From Lewinellaceae bacterium (GTDB lineage: Bacteria > Bacteroidota > Bacteroidia > Chitinophagales > Saprospiraceae): a stretch of 64,000 nucleotides of DNA. Within the stretch, counting starts at the first letter, position 1, and each line of letters begins with the position of its first letter. The stretch covers positions 3,286,001 through 3,350,000 of the forward strand of contig JACJYL010000001.1 of assembly GCA_020636105.1 (NCBI GenBank). Reading direction: 5' to 3'. Both the position numbers and the translations under genes were made by a program. Shown piece by piece: positions 8,363 through 16,398 of this stretch. The notes beneath the pieces are model-generated. The model did no database searches. It saw nothing but the letters and a program-made list of their open reading frames with translations, and was not told the origin of the DNA.

Positions 8363-9190
8363 TTATCCGAGAGTCACATGTTTGAAATCAGTGACAGTCA
8401 ATTCAGGATCTTTGCTATGCAGGAATTCAGCAATGGTGTGTTTGTTGTCTTTAACAAACTGCTGATTGAGCAATGTTTTTTCTTTGAAAAATTTATTGAG
8501 TTTACCGACGGCAATTTTCTCAAGCATCGCCTCAGGTTTTCCTTCCTGGCGAGCCTGGTCTTTGCCTATTTCAATTTCTTTTTCAATGACGGTTTTGTCC
8601 ACACCGTCCTGATCTACAGCGATAGGGTGCATGGCAGCCACCTGCATTGCCACGTCGCGGCCGGCATCATAAAAATCTCCATTATCTTTTGACAGACCAA
8701 CGAGAACACCTGCTCTGTTACCCATGTGAATGTAAGGAGCAACTTGTGCCGCTGACAGTTTTTCGTAAGCAGCGATTTCGAGTTTTTCACCGATAACTCC
8801 TACTTGTTCCATTACTTTTTCGCCCACGGTAAGGCCGCCGAAATCCAGGGCAAGTAAACTATCCAGATCCGCTGGAAATTTATCCAGGGCGAGATTTGCG
8901 AATGAAGTAGCCAATTTTACAAAATCATCGTTTTTGGCCACAAAATCGGTCTCACAACTTAGTTTTACGATCACTCCACGTTTGTGGTCATCAGAAACGA
9001 TGGCAATGACAGCACCTTCGGTGGCATCACGGCCAGCACGTTTGTCAGCCATTTTCTGCCCTCTTTTGCGCAAAAATTCTATCGCCTTCTCTATGTCACC
9101 GCCTGATTCAGTAAGTGCCTTTTTACAGTCCATCATACCTGCACCGGTCAGGTCACGCAGATTTTTTACATCAGAAGCTGAAATATTCAT
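8363..9190 (-). CDS. tsf: Elongation factor Ts
   Basis: A 275-residue EF-Ts, the guanine-nucleotide exchange factor that recycles EF-Tu-GDP. The N-terminal UBA-like module VKNLRDLTGAGMMDCKKAL is at residues 8-26, and the core signature TDFVAKND that contacts the EF-Tu magnesium/phosphate region is at 81-88. The C-terminal MHPIAVDQD and coiled-coil regions follow. The length is typical for Bacteroidota. It lies 74 nt downstream of rpsB, the widely conserved pair, and is the last gene of the ribosomal operon before the terminator at 8319-8350. Confidence 0.97.
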   Translation of the reverse strand: MNISASDVKNLRDLTGAGMMDCKKALTESGGDIEKAIEFLRKRGQKMADKRAGRDATEGAVIAIVSDDHKRGVIVKLSCETDFVAKNDDFVKLATSFANLALDKFPADLDSLLALDFGGLTVGEKVMEQVGVIGEKLEIAAYEKLSAAQVAPYIHMGNRAGVLVGLSKDNGDFYDAGRDVAMQVAAMHPIAVDQDGVDKTVIEKEIEIGKDQARQEGKPEAMLEKIAVGKLNKFFKEKTLLNQQFVKDNKHTIAEFLHSKDPELTVTDFKHVTLG

Positions 9191-9264
9191 TTTAATTTGA
9201 AATATTTTATTTAATAAAAAAGGTTGAGCCTAACAGCCCTTCCCTTGTTTAATGACTAAATTGC

Positions 9265-9990
9265 TTATTCAGCAGTAGCCGATTCTTTCTCAGTCTTTGA
9301 ATTCATACGTTCTTCAAGACCTTCTTTAATCGCTTCAACCATATAATTAACGATGATTTTGATCGATTTCGATGCGTCATCATTAGCCGGAATAGGAAAG
9401 TCAACTTTGTTAGGGTTGGCATTGGTGTCAACCATACCAAAAGTACGTAATCCCAATTTGTGAGCTTCGGCGATAGCAATATGCTCATGGTCGATATCTA
9501 CAATAAAAATAGCAGAAGGCAGACGATTCAGGTCAGCAATACCTCCGAGTACTTTTTGCAGTTTAGTCAACTCACGGGTCAACGTCAACCTTTCCTTTTT
9601 GGTGACGTTTTCAAGGCTGCCGTCCTGCAACATGCGCTCGATGTTCTGCATTTTCTTGACAGAGCGACGAATGGTGGAGAAGTTGGTCATCATTCCTCCC
9701 AACCAACGATCTGTCACGTGAGGCATCCCAACGCTATCTGCAGCCTGGGAAACGATTTCACGAGCCTGTTTTTTGGTAGCCACGAACATGATCTTTCTTC
9801 CTGATCTTGCAATTTGCTTCATTGCTGCTGCGGCACGATCAAGGTTTTCTAATGTTCTGTTAAGGTCGATAAGGTGGATACCTTTACGCTCCATGAAAAT
9901 GTAGGGCGCCATCTTTGGGTTCCACTTTTTCTTGAGGTGGCCAAAGTGAACTCCGGCATCCAGCAACTCTTTATAGGTAGGTTTTTGCAT
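9265..9990 (-). CDS. rpsB: 30S ribosomal protein S2
   Basis: S2 of the small subunit. The N-terminus MQKPTYKELLDAGVHFGHLK is the usual Bacteroidota start, so I place the start at the ATG 9988-9990 (241 residues) rather than an in-frame ATG four codons upstream at 10002. FVATKKQAREIV, RWLGGMMTNF, and AIFIVDIDHEHIA with EAHKLGLRTFGMVDTNANP follow in order. It sits between rpsI and tsf in one minus-strand operon. S2 binds at the head-body junction of the 30S particle together with S1. Confidence 0.96.
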   Translation of the reverse strand: MQKPTYKELLDAGVHFGHLKKKWNPKMAPYIFMERKGIHLIDLNRTLENLDRAAAAMKQIARSGRKIMFVATKKQAREIVSQAADSVGMPHVTDRWLGGMMTNFSTIRRSVKKMQNIERMLQDGSLENVTKKERLTLTRELTKLQKVLGGIADLNRLPSAIFIVDIDHEHIAIAEAHKLGLRTFGMVDTNANPNKVDFPIPANDDASKSIKIIVNYMVEAIKEGLEERMNSKTEKESATAE

Positions 9991-10074
9991 TATCTTTAGC
10001 ATTAAAATTCAAAACAAATAAATTTGAAACAGGCTCTGCCTGAAAAATTGAAAAAAGCATTCGTCCAAAAAGCA

Positions 10075-10461
10075 TTAACGCTTTGAGAACTGGAAGCTCT
10101 TTCTCGCTTTTGGTTTACCGTATTTCTTACGTTCAACCACACGGGCATCACGAGTAAGAAATTTCTCACTTTTAAGCGGAGAGCGAAAATCTTCGTTCAG
10201 TTTTACAAGTGCCCTGGAAATCCCCATACGAATGGCTTCAGCCTGGCCCTTATAACCTCCTCCCTTTACATTAACTTTTACATCATAGATATTCTCAACA
10301 GCTACTGTTTTGAAAGGTGCAGTAATGTTGCCTTGAATATGTGGAAGTGGGAAGTACTCTTTGTAATCTTTTCCATTGACAAGAATATTACCTTCTCCTT
10401 TGGTGAGGTAAACTCTCGCAACCGAAGCTTTCCTTCTTCCTATAGCATTTATCATTTCCAT
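10075..10461 (-). CDS. rpsI: 30S ribosomal protein S9
   Basis: A 128-residue S9. The N-terminus has the IGRRKASVARVYL block, the centre has VNVKGGGYKGQAEAIRMGISRALV, and the C-terminus ends in RKSFQFSKR; the basic tail reaches the P-site tRNA anticodon stem. The length and sequence are standard. It is 26 nt downstream of rplM, the universal bacterial rplM-rpsI pair. Confidence 0.97.
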   Translation of the reverse strand: MEMINAIGRRKASVARVYLTKGEGNILVNGKDYKEYFPLPHIQGNITAPFKTVAVENIYDVKVNVKGGGYKGQAEAIRMGISRALVKLNEDFRSPLKSEKFLTRDARVVERKKYGKPKARKSFQFSKR

Positions 10462-10487
10462 ATTAAAAAATGTATTTATTATCCTTC

Positions 10488-10931
10488 TTAAAATTCGAAA
10501 GCTTGTGGTTTTTGTGCTTCATGCTGATGATCAGGACCATCATAAACAAACATTTTTTTGATCATTGCACGACCCAGTTTGTTTTTTGGTAACATTCCTT
10601 TCACAGCGTTTTCAATAATGAACCGTGGCTTTTTAGCCATCACTTCTTTGGCCGTTGTAGACTTTTGCCCCCCCGGATAACCGGAATATCTGAGATAATT
10701 TTTGTCGTCCATTTTGTTACCGGTAAAACGGACTTTATCTGCATTGACTACAATAATGAAATCACCACAATCAACGTGCGGTGTGAAATTAGGTTTGTGT
10801 TTACCTCTCAGCACAGCTGCAATTTTTGTGCATAAGCGACCCACAATCTCACCTTCAGCATCCACGACGTACCAGTTGCGTTCAACGGTCTCTTTTTTTG
10901 CTGATTCTGTCTTATAACTCAGTGTATTCAC
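10488..10931 (-). CDS. rplM: 50S ribosomal protein L13
   Basis: A 147-residue L13, an early assembly protein of the large subunit. WYVVDAEGEIVGRLCTKIA is at about 21-39, followed by LRGKHKPNFTPHVDCGDFI, the YSGYPGG loop, and the AVKGMLPKNKLGRAM block. It is the first gene of the rplM-rpsI-rpsB-tsf operon and has a well-formed promoter at 10978-11008, leaving a short leader that may fold (see the promoter entry). Confidence 0.97.
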   Translation of the reverse strand: MNTLSYKTESAKKETVERNWYVVDAEGEIVGRLCTKIAAVLRGKHKPNFTPHVDCGDFIIVVNADKVRFTGNKMDDKNYLRYSGYPGGQKSTTAKEVMAKKPRFIIENAVKGMLPKNKLGRAMIKKMFVYDGPDHQHEAQKPQAFEF

Positions 10932-10977
10932 TTCTTTGTTATTTTAAATTAAAAAACACCTTTTTTTAAAGGCGGTG

Positions 10978-11008
10978 CAAATGTAGATTTATTTTACTGA
11001 ATAACCAA
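10978..11008 (-). promoter_or_regulatory. Bacteroidota-type promoter of the rplM operon
   Basis: On the minus strand a TTG (11006-11008) is followed by 20 nt and then TACATTTG (10978-10985), matching the primary sigma consensus TTG...TAnnTTTG. The transcript should start a few bases downstream, leaving a leader of about 40 nt before the rplM ATG. The leader begins CACCGCCTTT and contains AAAGGTG, so a small stem can form. Leader-based autoregulation by L13 is known in some bacteria, but its presence here is only inferred. Confidence 0.75.
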
Positions 11009-11262
11009 GTGTTTCAAGAAAAAAAAATACAAGACGCCTTCATAAGTAATTGATAAACAGTCTAAATATCGCACTTTTTTTTCAAAAGCCCGAGTATCCT
11101 CTTTTCAAACAGACAGGAAAAAATGACGGTTTTTGCAGGTGAACCATTCAAATTGCAGCCTGTTTTTTAAAGGGTCGGGAGAAGGTAGTGCTAAGTGTTT
11201 TATCATCCATTGATCAATGGCTTTCCTCCACCTGAAAATTTAAGCCCTTTAACCATATGCAT
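11009..11262. other. Non-coding gap between the rplM promoter and the DUF937 gene terminator
   Basis: About 250 nt of AT-rich sequence without a coding-like frame. It separates two minus-strand units. I see no tRNA-like T-loop or large hairpin in it. Confidence 0.5.
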
Positions 11263-11300
11263 AAAAAAACCCGCCCAGCTATTAAGCTGAAGCGGGCTTT
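11263..11300 (-). terminator. Intrinsic terminator after the DUF937 gene
   Basis: Minus-strand hairpin with outer arms CCCGC/GCGGG and inner arms CAGCT/AGCTG, followed by seven T residues. It lies about 20 nt after the stop codon of the DUF937-family gene. Confidence 0.85.
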
Positions 11301-11320
11301 GATTCTAAAAAAAATCTTTT

Positions 11321-11947
11321 TTATCTTTTTTTCCTTCCAAATAACCCTCCGAGGAATTTAAAGCCAATGTTGGCTACGTCATCCACGATGCTGCCGTCAC
11401 CGTCGCTGTCGAGAAACTGGGTAACGAGGTTCATGGTAGGATTGCTACCTGATTGTTTGGACACTGAATGGGTCAGCAAAGAAGCAATACCTCCTACATC
11501 TAGGCCATTTTGTTGCTTTGCTTTTCCTAGTGTACCCATGAGTATGGGAGCGAGCATAGTCATCAGGTTTCCTGTTTTTGAAGCATCCAGCCCACTCATA
11601 TTACTGATCATATCCACTGCACCGGAAGTTTTTCCACCCAGTAAGTGGTTCAAAATTCCTTCGCCATTAGCTGCGCGCTGTTGTTCCGGTTTTACATTAC
11701 CTGTAAACAATCCCATGACATCGTCCAGGATGCCTCCATTGTGATCTTTTTCAAGCGCATTGAATAAAGAATTGGCCCCTTCAGGAGTAGATGCATTTTT
11801 TGCCAAAGCCCCCATCAGGGTAGTCATAATACCTTCAGCAGCAACAGCAGTCTTTTGTTTGTCTGCACCGCCAATCTGGTTCGCCAGCTGGTCGATAATG
11901 CCTTCAGACAAGTTCCCCTGAAGCATGTCCATTAAATTCATACTCAT
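11321..11947 (-). CDS. DUF937 family protein
   Basis: A 208-residue protein rich in Gly, Ala, Met and Leu. The first half (about 1-130) has the DUF937 pattern of repeated amphipathic helices: an IDQLANQIGG block, EGIMTTLMGALAKNA, then LLGGK and a second GNLMTMLAPILMGTLGKAK helix pair. The end is a Gly/Arg/Lys-rich GGLFGRKKR after VDDVANIGFKFLG. Distant YidB-type proteins share this architecture. There is no signal peptide. The function is unknown. It is a monocistronic unit with its own terminator; MSMNLM leaves a choice between two close ATG starts. Confidence 0.82.
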   Translation of the reverse strand: MSMNLMDMLQGNLSEGIIDQLANQIGGADKQKTAVAAEGIMTTLMGALAKNASTPEGANSLFNALEKDHNGGILDDVMGLFTGNVKPEQQRAANGEGILNHLLGGKTSGAVDMISNMSGLDASKTGNLMTMLAPILMGTLGKAKQQNGLDVGGIASLLTHSVSKQSGSNPTMNLVTQFLDSDGDGSIVDDVANIGFKFLGGLFGRKKR

Positions 11948-12164
11948 AATTATTGTTATTTTTTGTGATCAAAAAAAGCTTTAGAGTCCATCGTTTCAGC
12001 CTCTCAAAGGTAAAGAATATAGCCGATTCATCATAAAATCGGAATACAATTTCCAGGGAAAGTCTTGATTGACAATTTTTCTGAAAACTTTACCTTAATG
12101 ACGGAACCGTTTTTGAAAAAGTCACATTTTATCAAGGGAAAAGAAAAAGAGGGAAAATCAGAAA
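11948..12164. other. Gap downstream of the putative structured RNA
   Basis: Upstream region of the DUF937 gene. AT-rich, no coding frame that I believe, and no promoter consensus that I can fix with confidence. Confidence 0.4.
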
Positions 12165-12350
12165 GGAAAAAGGCAGCCGCAGAAAATCATTTCTGCGGGC
12201 TGCTTATCAAACTACTCTCTCAATGGTTTTCTTTCGCGAAAACGAATCCGGGCCTTTACCGGTTGTTTCCACATACAGGTTTTAGTTTATTATTATTACG
12301 CCCTTCCTTTTGGAGAGTTTACAGGCAAACAATATTGAGATTAACAAGAG
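12165..12350 (-). ncRNA. Possible structured non-coding RNA ending in a strong terminator
   Basis: A strong hairpin at 12173-12203 (GCAGCCGCAGAAA pairs with TTTCTGCGGGCTGC, one bulged G) is followed by a U-rich tract only on the minus strand, yet no minus-strand gene lies upstream of it. Upstream on that strand are further pairing segments: AAAC..TCTC..CAA near 12310-12320 can pair with TTGAGAGA..GTTT near 12212-12226, enclosing a GTTTTC-GCGAAA-GAAAAC hairpin (about 12228-12245) and a CCGG..CCGG hairpin (about 12249-12263). This resembles a roughly 180-nt transcript with a closing stem, but I cannot assign it to a known family such as 6S RNA. The 5' end is a guess. Confidence 0.35.
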
Positions 12351-12555
12351 GTTAAAAATTGAGAAACTAGTTCAAATAAGTAGCGTATTTTCGATAGGAA
12401 AAAAATTTAGCTTGTTTTGTTTGTGTTCGATTATTAACGGAGGCCGATTTCTATTTAGTATAAATCTCTGATTTTTTTTAGCCCACATTCACATAATTCC
12501 GGCGAACTAATAGGAAAGTTGACCGAATAATTTCCGGCTAAATAAAAAATTATCT

Positions 12556-12563
12556 TACTTTTG
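12556..12563 (+). promoter_or_regulatory. Promoter -7 element upstream of the antiporter gene
   Basis: TACTTTTG fits the Bacteroidota -7 consensus TAnnTTTG and lies 41 nt before the ATG at 12605. No TTG is found at the ideal distance upstream, so the match is partial. Confidence 0.5.
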
Positions 12564-12604
12564 CCGGCCTGTGACCTCAGAATGTTGTCATGGTCTAAAC
12601 GGAT

Positions 12605-13546
12605 ATGGATATATTATTTTACCTGGGCATTTTTGTCGTTTCACTGTTTGTGCTGCTAAGAGCCTCCGATTGGTTTGTCGATGCTGCCGAATCTATAGGG
12701 TTATCCCTGGGCATTCCACATTTCATCATCGGGGTAACGATCATCGCTTTCGGAACCTCTCTCCCCGAGCTGGCCACTTCAGTTGCGGCAGTCCTGAGTG
12801 GCAATTCGGAAATCGTCGTCGGTAATGTAATAGGATCCAATATTACCAATATCGCCCTGGTGCTGGGACTGGTGGCCATTTATGCAAAGAGAATAGACCT
12901 CGAGTACAACATATGGCACATCGACATGCCTTTTCTTTGGGGCTCCGCTTTCATGCTGTGGTTTGTACTTTATGACTATGAGGTTTCTATTTTAGAGGTT
13001 TTTATCCTACTCCTCGGCATTGTGATTTTTCTCATTTATTCTCTCAAAAAAGATGAAGAGAAAGGGGATCTGTTACAGGAAAACCATGATGACATTAAGG
13101 TTACCTGGCGCACTTACACCATGCTGGTTATCGGGCTTGCACTTGTTTGGGGTAGTGCAGATTATACCATCTTTGCCATCCAGAAGTTATCTGAAATGGC
13201 AGGAATCAATCCCGAGATCATCGCTTTGTCTGCCGTAGCCTTAGGCACTTCACTTCCTGAGATTATCGTGAGCCTCAATGCCGCCCGGAAGGGCAAAACG
13301 GCCATGGCTGTAGGAAATGTACTGGGATCGAACATTTTCAATACTTATGTGGTCATGAGCATCCCTGCCTTTTTCGGAAAACTGAAAATACCTGTAGAGT
13401 TATTTTCTTATTACCTCCCGATGATGATCGTTATGACTATTCTATTTGGCATCATGTCCAACAATAAAAAAATCACCCGCTGGGAGGGGGCTATCCTGGT
13501 TTTATTTTATCTCATTTACATGGCCTCCATCATCCAGGGGGCCTGA
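12605..13546 (+). CDS. CaCA-family Na+/Ca2+ (or K+-dependent) antiporter
   Basis: A 313-residue inner-membrane exchanger of the YrbG/CaCA type. It carries the two inverted alpha repeats that bind the cation: FGTSLPELATSV with GNVIGSNI (about 49-81), and LGTSLPEIIVSL with GNVLGSNIF (about 213-245). About ten hydrophobic segments are seen, with a hydrophilic loop rich in Lys, Glu and Asp at about 147-168 splitting the two halves. It exchanges Na+ (or H+) for Ca2+ to lower cytoplasmic calcium. It appears to be a single-gene unit. Confidence 0.93.
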   Translation: MDILFYLGIFVVSLFVLLRASDWFVDAAESIGLSLGIPHFIIGVTIIAFGTSLPELATSVAAVLSGNSEIVVGNVIGSNITNIALVLGLVAIYAKRIDLEYNIWHIDMPFLWGSAFMLWFVLYDYEVSILEVFILLLGIVIFLIYSLKKDEEKGDLLQENHDDIKVTWRTYTMLVIGLALVWGSADYTIFAIQKLSEMAGINPEIIALSAVALGTSLPEIIVSLNAARKGKTAMAVGNVLGSNIFNTYVVMSIPAFFGKLKIPVELFSYYLPMMIVMTILFGIMSNNKKITRWEGAILVLFYLIYMASIIQGA

Positions 13547-13652
13547 AAAATCCAACCGGTTAAAATTGCCGGGATCCCCACCTATCTGCCTCCACTCAAC
13601 ATAGCATCAAACCATTAATTTCCTTATCTTTAAGGGCAACAAATGATTGACT

Positions 13653-14471
13653 ATGCAACCTTTCCACTTGATATCCGTCCTATTGGGTCTTTTTTTGATC
13701 CATTCTCAGCCGTCCATCCCTCCTCAGGATGACGGACTCATCGCTTATTATTCCTTTAACGAATGTAATGCCCGGGACGATAGTGGTAACGGGTCCCATG
13801 GTGAGATTTTTGGAGAAACGAGATGTTGGTGCGGCATTGAGCAGGAGGGGTTGGTGCTGGACGGCAAAAACAATTACATAGAATTCCCTGGCCCGGTCAA
13901 TAAATATTTCAACACTTCTGACTTTACCATCAGTTTTTATTTTAAATCTGAAAAATACGATGTCTTTCCTCAAAGTATGCTCTCCAAAGCGGAGGCTTGT
14001 GACGAATACTATACGCTTGACCTATTGCTCGACCGCCGGATCGGCGAGGTAACCTCCAAAGTACATGAAACTCCTGCCAGGTATTACAAAGACCTTTCTC
14101 CCCGCCTTGACAGTTCCAGTTGGATGCACTATGCCCTGGTTCGGGAAGGGTTCCGCGCCATGACTTTTATCAACGGCCAACTTCGGCAGGAGAGTTACCG
14201 TTGCAGCGGAGTGGATATAGGCAATAATGCCGTGCTTTCTTTTTCCAATAGCCCTTGTGTGCTTTCGGGCAGGGTACGGCGTTTCCAGGGCATCATTGAT
14301 GAATTGAAAATATATGACCACGCGCTCACCATACAGGAAATCGAAGACCTCTATCTCATGAATCCTGTCGAAAACGCCAATATGGATTGCGTGTCTTTTG
14401 TACCCGACAAAAAAGCACCGCAGATTGTCATGATAAATGAGAAAGGCAGTACCTTTGCCACGGTCGATTGA
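13653..14471 (+). CDS. Secreted LamG/concanavalin-fold protein without sorting tail
   Basis: A 272-residue protein starting at ATG 13653; a TTG six bases upstream is also in frame but less likely. A hydrophobic signal segment covers about residues 1-19. The rest is one LamG-like jelly-roll: GLIAYYSFNECNARDDSGNG near the start, LDGKNNYIEFPG, FTISFYFKS, a conserved WMHYALVREG strand, and GIIDELKIYDHALTIQEI at the end. Such folds bind carbohydrate or matrix. Unlike its paralogue at 14968, it has no recognisable T9SS domain, so periplasmic or outer-membrane-associated location is possible. ybaB lies between the two paralogues. Confidence 0.8.
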   Translation: MQPFHLISVLLGLFLIHSQPSIPPQDDGLIAYYSFNECNARDDSGNGSHGEIFGETRCWCGIEQEGLVLDGKNNYIEFPGPVNKYFNTSDFTISFYFKSEKYDVFPQSMLSKAEACDEYYTLDLLLDRRIGEVTSKVHETPARYYKDLSPRLDSSSWMHYALVREGFRAMTFINGQLRQESYRCSGVDIGNNAVLSFSNSPCVLSGRVRRFQGIIDELKIYDHALTIQEIEDLYLMNPVENANMDCVSFVPDKKAPQIVMINEKGSTFATVD

Positions 14472-14502
14472 TGATTTTTGAATAAAAATACAACTGATTA
14501 AT

Positions 14503-14817
14503 ATGTTTGGAGATTTAATGGGCGATATGCAGGAAAAGCAGAATGCCATGCGTAAAAAGCTGGAAGGCATCAGGATCGATGCCCAGGCAGGTGATGGTGC
14601 AGTAAAGGTGACGGTCACAGCTGCCCGACAACTTGTCAATGTTTCTTTGGACCCTACCATCGTCGACCCTGAAGATGTTGAACAACTGGAGGACTTCCTG
14701 GTGGTCGCCGTAAACAAAGCCATGGAACTGGCGGTCCAGAAAGAAACGGAAATTACTCAGGAATTGCTCCGCGATATGCTTCCTCCCGGACTTGATGGCC
14801 TCGATGGCCTGTTTTAA
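14503..14817 (+). CDS. ybaB: YbaB/EbfC family nucleoid-associated protein
   Basis: A 104-residue protein of the YbaB/EbfC family, a dimeric DNA-binding nucleoid-associated protein. An N-terminal helix with QEKQNAMRKKLEGI is followed by three strands (DGAVKVTVTAARQLVNVSLDP) and the C-terminal helix with EDFLVVAVNKAME. The tail PGLDGLDGLF is Gly-rich, as in many Bacteroidota members. In many bacteria it is next to dnaX and recR, but here it sits between two LamG genes, 31 nt after the first. Confidence 0.88.
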   Translation: MFGDLMGDMQEKQNAMRKKLEGIRIDAQAGDGAVKVTVTAARQLVNVSLDPTIVDPEDVEQLEDFLVVAVNKAMELAVQKETEITQELLRDMLPPGLDGLDGLF

Positions 14818-14967
14818 TCGCGGGACATTTTGACAAATCAAATCAGGATTTAAGCAGCGATTATTTTGATGCCTCGCCATCTAAATGTCGGGAATCCGCA
14901 TTATGTTTTTGTTCTCAATCAACTTTAAACCACTTCATAATATAAACAGCCTCCTTACGTTTAGAGT

Positions 14968-16224
14968 ATGTCTAAAATTAATACATCCATGAAGAAATAT
15001 GCGCTCGTTTGTTTATCGATAATCTTTTCTCTTAGTCTATCCGCCCAGACGAATGTGGGCCTGGTGGCCTATTATACGTTTGATGGCCATTATACCGATG
15101 CAACGGGGAATACCGCTAATACAGCCATTCCACAGGGCACGCCAGAATTCAGGTGCGGTGTAAAGGGTGATGCGCTTTTACTCGACGGTGCTGCGGATGT
15201 AGTTTATATTCCCAACGGACAAAATGTGAACAGGGAGTTTGATACGGAGGATTTTACCGTTAGTTTTTATTTTAAACCCATAGGACTTAACGGACAACAG
15301 TACCTCATTTCGAAACGGGATACTGCCTGCACCTATAATTATGATTTTTATGTAAAATACGTGCCGGACTCCAGGACGGTCAACGGCCTGCTCAGGGAAA
15401 TTCCCCAAAAGACGGTTTCTGTGGTCAAAACCATTAACAATACCGCCTGCTGGCAACACCTGGTCCTGGTCAGGGACAATACCCGCGTAAAAATGTATGT
15501 CAACACCAAACTGGTCAGCGACCTAGGCTCACAGACGCGCATCGACCTCACCAATGACGGGGATTTTATCATCGGAAGCGCCATTTGCCGGGGAGCCAAT
15601 GAGATTCCTTTCCACGGACTCATCGATGAATTGCGCATCTACAACCGTGCCCTCGACGACAAAGAAATCAAAGGCCTATATTTTGCCCCCGACCAGATCG
15701 TCAATCCCGACACCCTCATTTTCCTGGGAACCACCATCGATATTGAATTGACCAATACCTGTGCCGATAATTTTCTGTGGACGCCCAATTCGACTGATAT
15801 TTCATCTGTATTTGTACCCAACCCAAGCATCACCCCCGTTGAACAGGGCATTTATAATTATACCGTCCAGATGACGGACCTCCTCTCCAACTGCACCGCA
15901 AGAGATTCCATCCGCATCAATGCCATCGACCCGAACCTGCTGGATTGTGAAGCCATTTACCTGGCCAAGGCATTCACTCCAAACAACGACGGACTGAATG
16001 ACACCTATGGGATCAGCAATCCGTTTTCTGTTCAGGAGCTTTTGTCTTTTGAAATTTTCGACCGCTGGGGCAACAGGGTATTTTATACCACAGATTCTTT
16101 CGCCACCTGGGATGGCAACTACAACGGCCAGCGTGTCAATCCCGGGGTTTTTCTTTATAAAGTCAGGCATGTATGCAACGGAGAGGAAAAGCTGGTGTCG
16201 GGGAGTGTGACGGTGCTTAGGTAA
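14968..16224 (+). CDS. LamG-domain surface protein with T9SS type B (gliding-type) C-terminal domain
   Basis: A 418-residue protein. A signal peptide ends near residue 26 (SLSAQ); an alternative start at the ATG 14989 gives a shorter, conventional signal peptide. Residues about 30-235 form a LamG/concanavalin fold (GLVAYYTFDGHYTDATGN, FTVSFYFKP, CWQHLVLVRDN, GLIDELRIYNRAL), clearly paralogous to the protein at 13653. A short PKD-like stretch at about 240-315 is followed by the type B sorting domain at about 325-418 (LAKAFTPNNDGLNDTYGI, then FDRWGNRVF, WDGNYNGQ and a final LVSGSVTVLR). It should be exported by T9SS and attached at, or released from, the surface. Confidence 0.88.
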   Translation: MSKINTSMKKYALVCLSIIFSLSLSAQTNVGLVAYYTFDGHYTDATGNTANTAIPQGTPEFRCGVKGDALLLDGAADVVYIPNGQNVNREFDTEDFTVSFYFKPIGLNGQQYLISKRDTACTYNYDFYVKYVPDSRTVNGLLREIPQKTVSVVKTINNTACWQHLVLVRDNTRVKMYVNTKLVSDLGSQTRIDLTNDGDFIIGSAICRGANEIPFHGLIDELRIYNRALDDKEIKGLYFAPDQIVNPDTLIFLGTTIDIELTNTCADNFLWTPNSTDISSVFVPNPSITPVEQGIYNYTVQMTDLLSNCTARDSIRINAIDPNLLDCEAIYLAKAFTPNNDGLNDTYGISNPFSVQELLSFEIFDRWGNRVFYTTDSFATWDGNYNGQRVNPGVFLYKVRHVCNGEEKLVSGSVTVLR

Positions 16225-16281
16225 TCTTTCCCGGCAGGACAAGAGTCCTGCACCTTTGCCGCTGCCGACAGGATGCCGTGG
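16221..16281 (+). repeat. 61-bp dispersed repeat, copy 1
   Basis: A 61-nt unit nearly identical (57 of 61 positions by eye) to 22637-22697. It begins at the stop codon region of the upstream gene and contains a perfect small hairpin, GCAGGAC/GTCCTGC with a 4-nt loop (16234-16251). Both copies are followed within 20 nt by a long palindromic terminator. Confidence 0.85.
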
Positions 16282-16294
16282 AGAACGCTAAGTG

Positions 16295-16337
16295 AACAAA
16301 GCGGTTTAATTCTCGAAAAGAATTAAACCGCTTTGTT
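16295..16337. terminator. Long perfect inverted repeat between convergent genes
   Basis: Arms of 19 nt (16295-16313 and 16319-16337), perfectly complementary, with loop CGAAA. There is no long T-run outside, so it is not a textbook intrinsic terminator, but its place between a plus-strand stop and a minus-strand stop suggests bidirectional termination or mRNA 3'-end protection. Confidence 0.65.
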
Positions 16338-16398
16338 ATAGGCCTTGTGAAAAAACAGTTGATTTTTTCCGTTCCGGGAGGGAATTGATAAAGTATCA

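Noticed and set aside
12065..12355. A plus-strand frame of 96 codons in the gap before the antiporter
   Set aside because: Its composition is not coding-like, it crosses the hairpin at 12173-12203, and its sequence matches no family that I recognise.
14022..14723. Minus-strand frame of 233 codons overlapping the first LamG gene and ybaB
   Set aside because: Spans two recognised plus-strand genes; no family signature.
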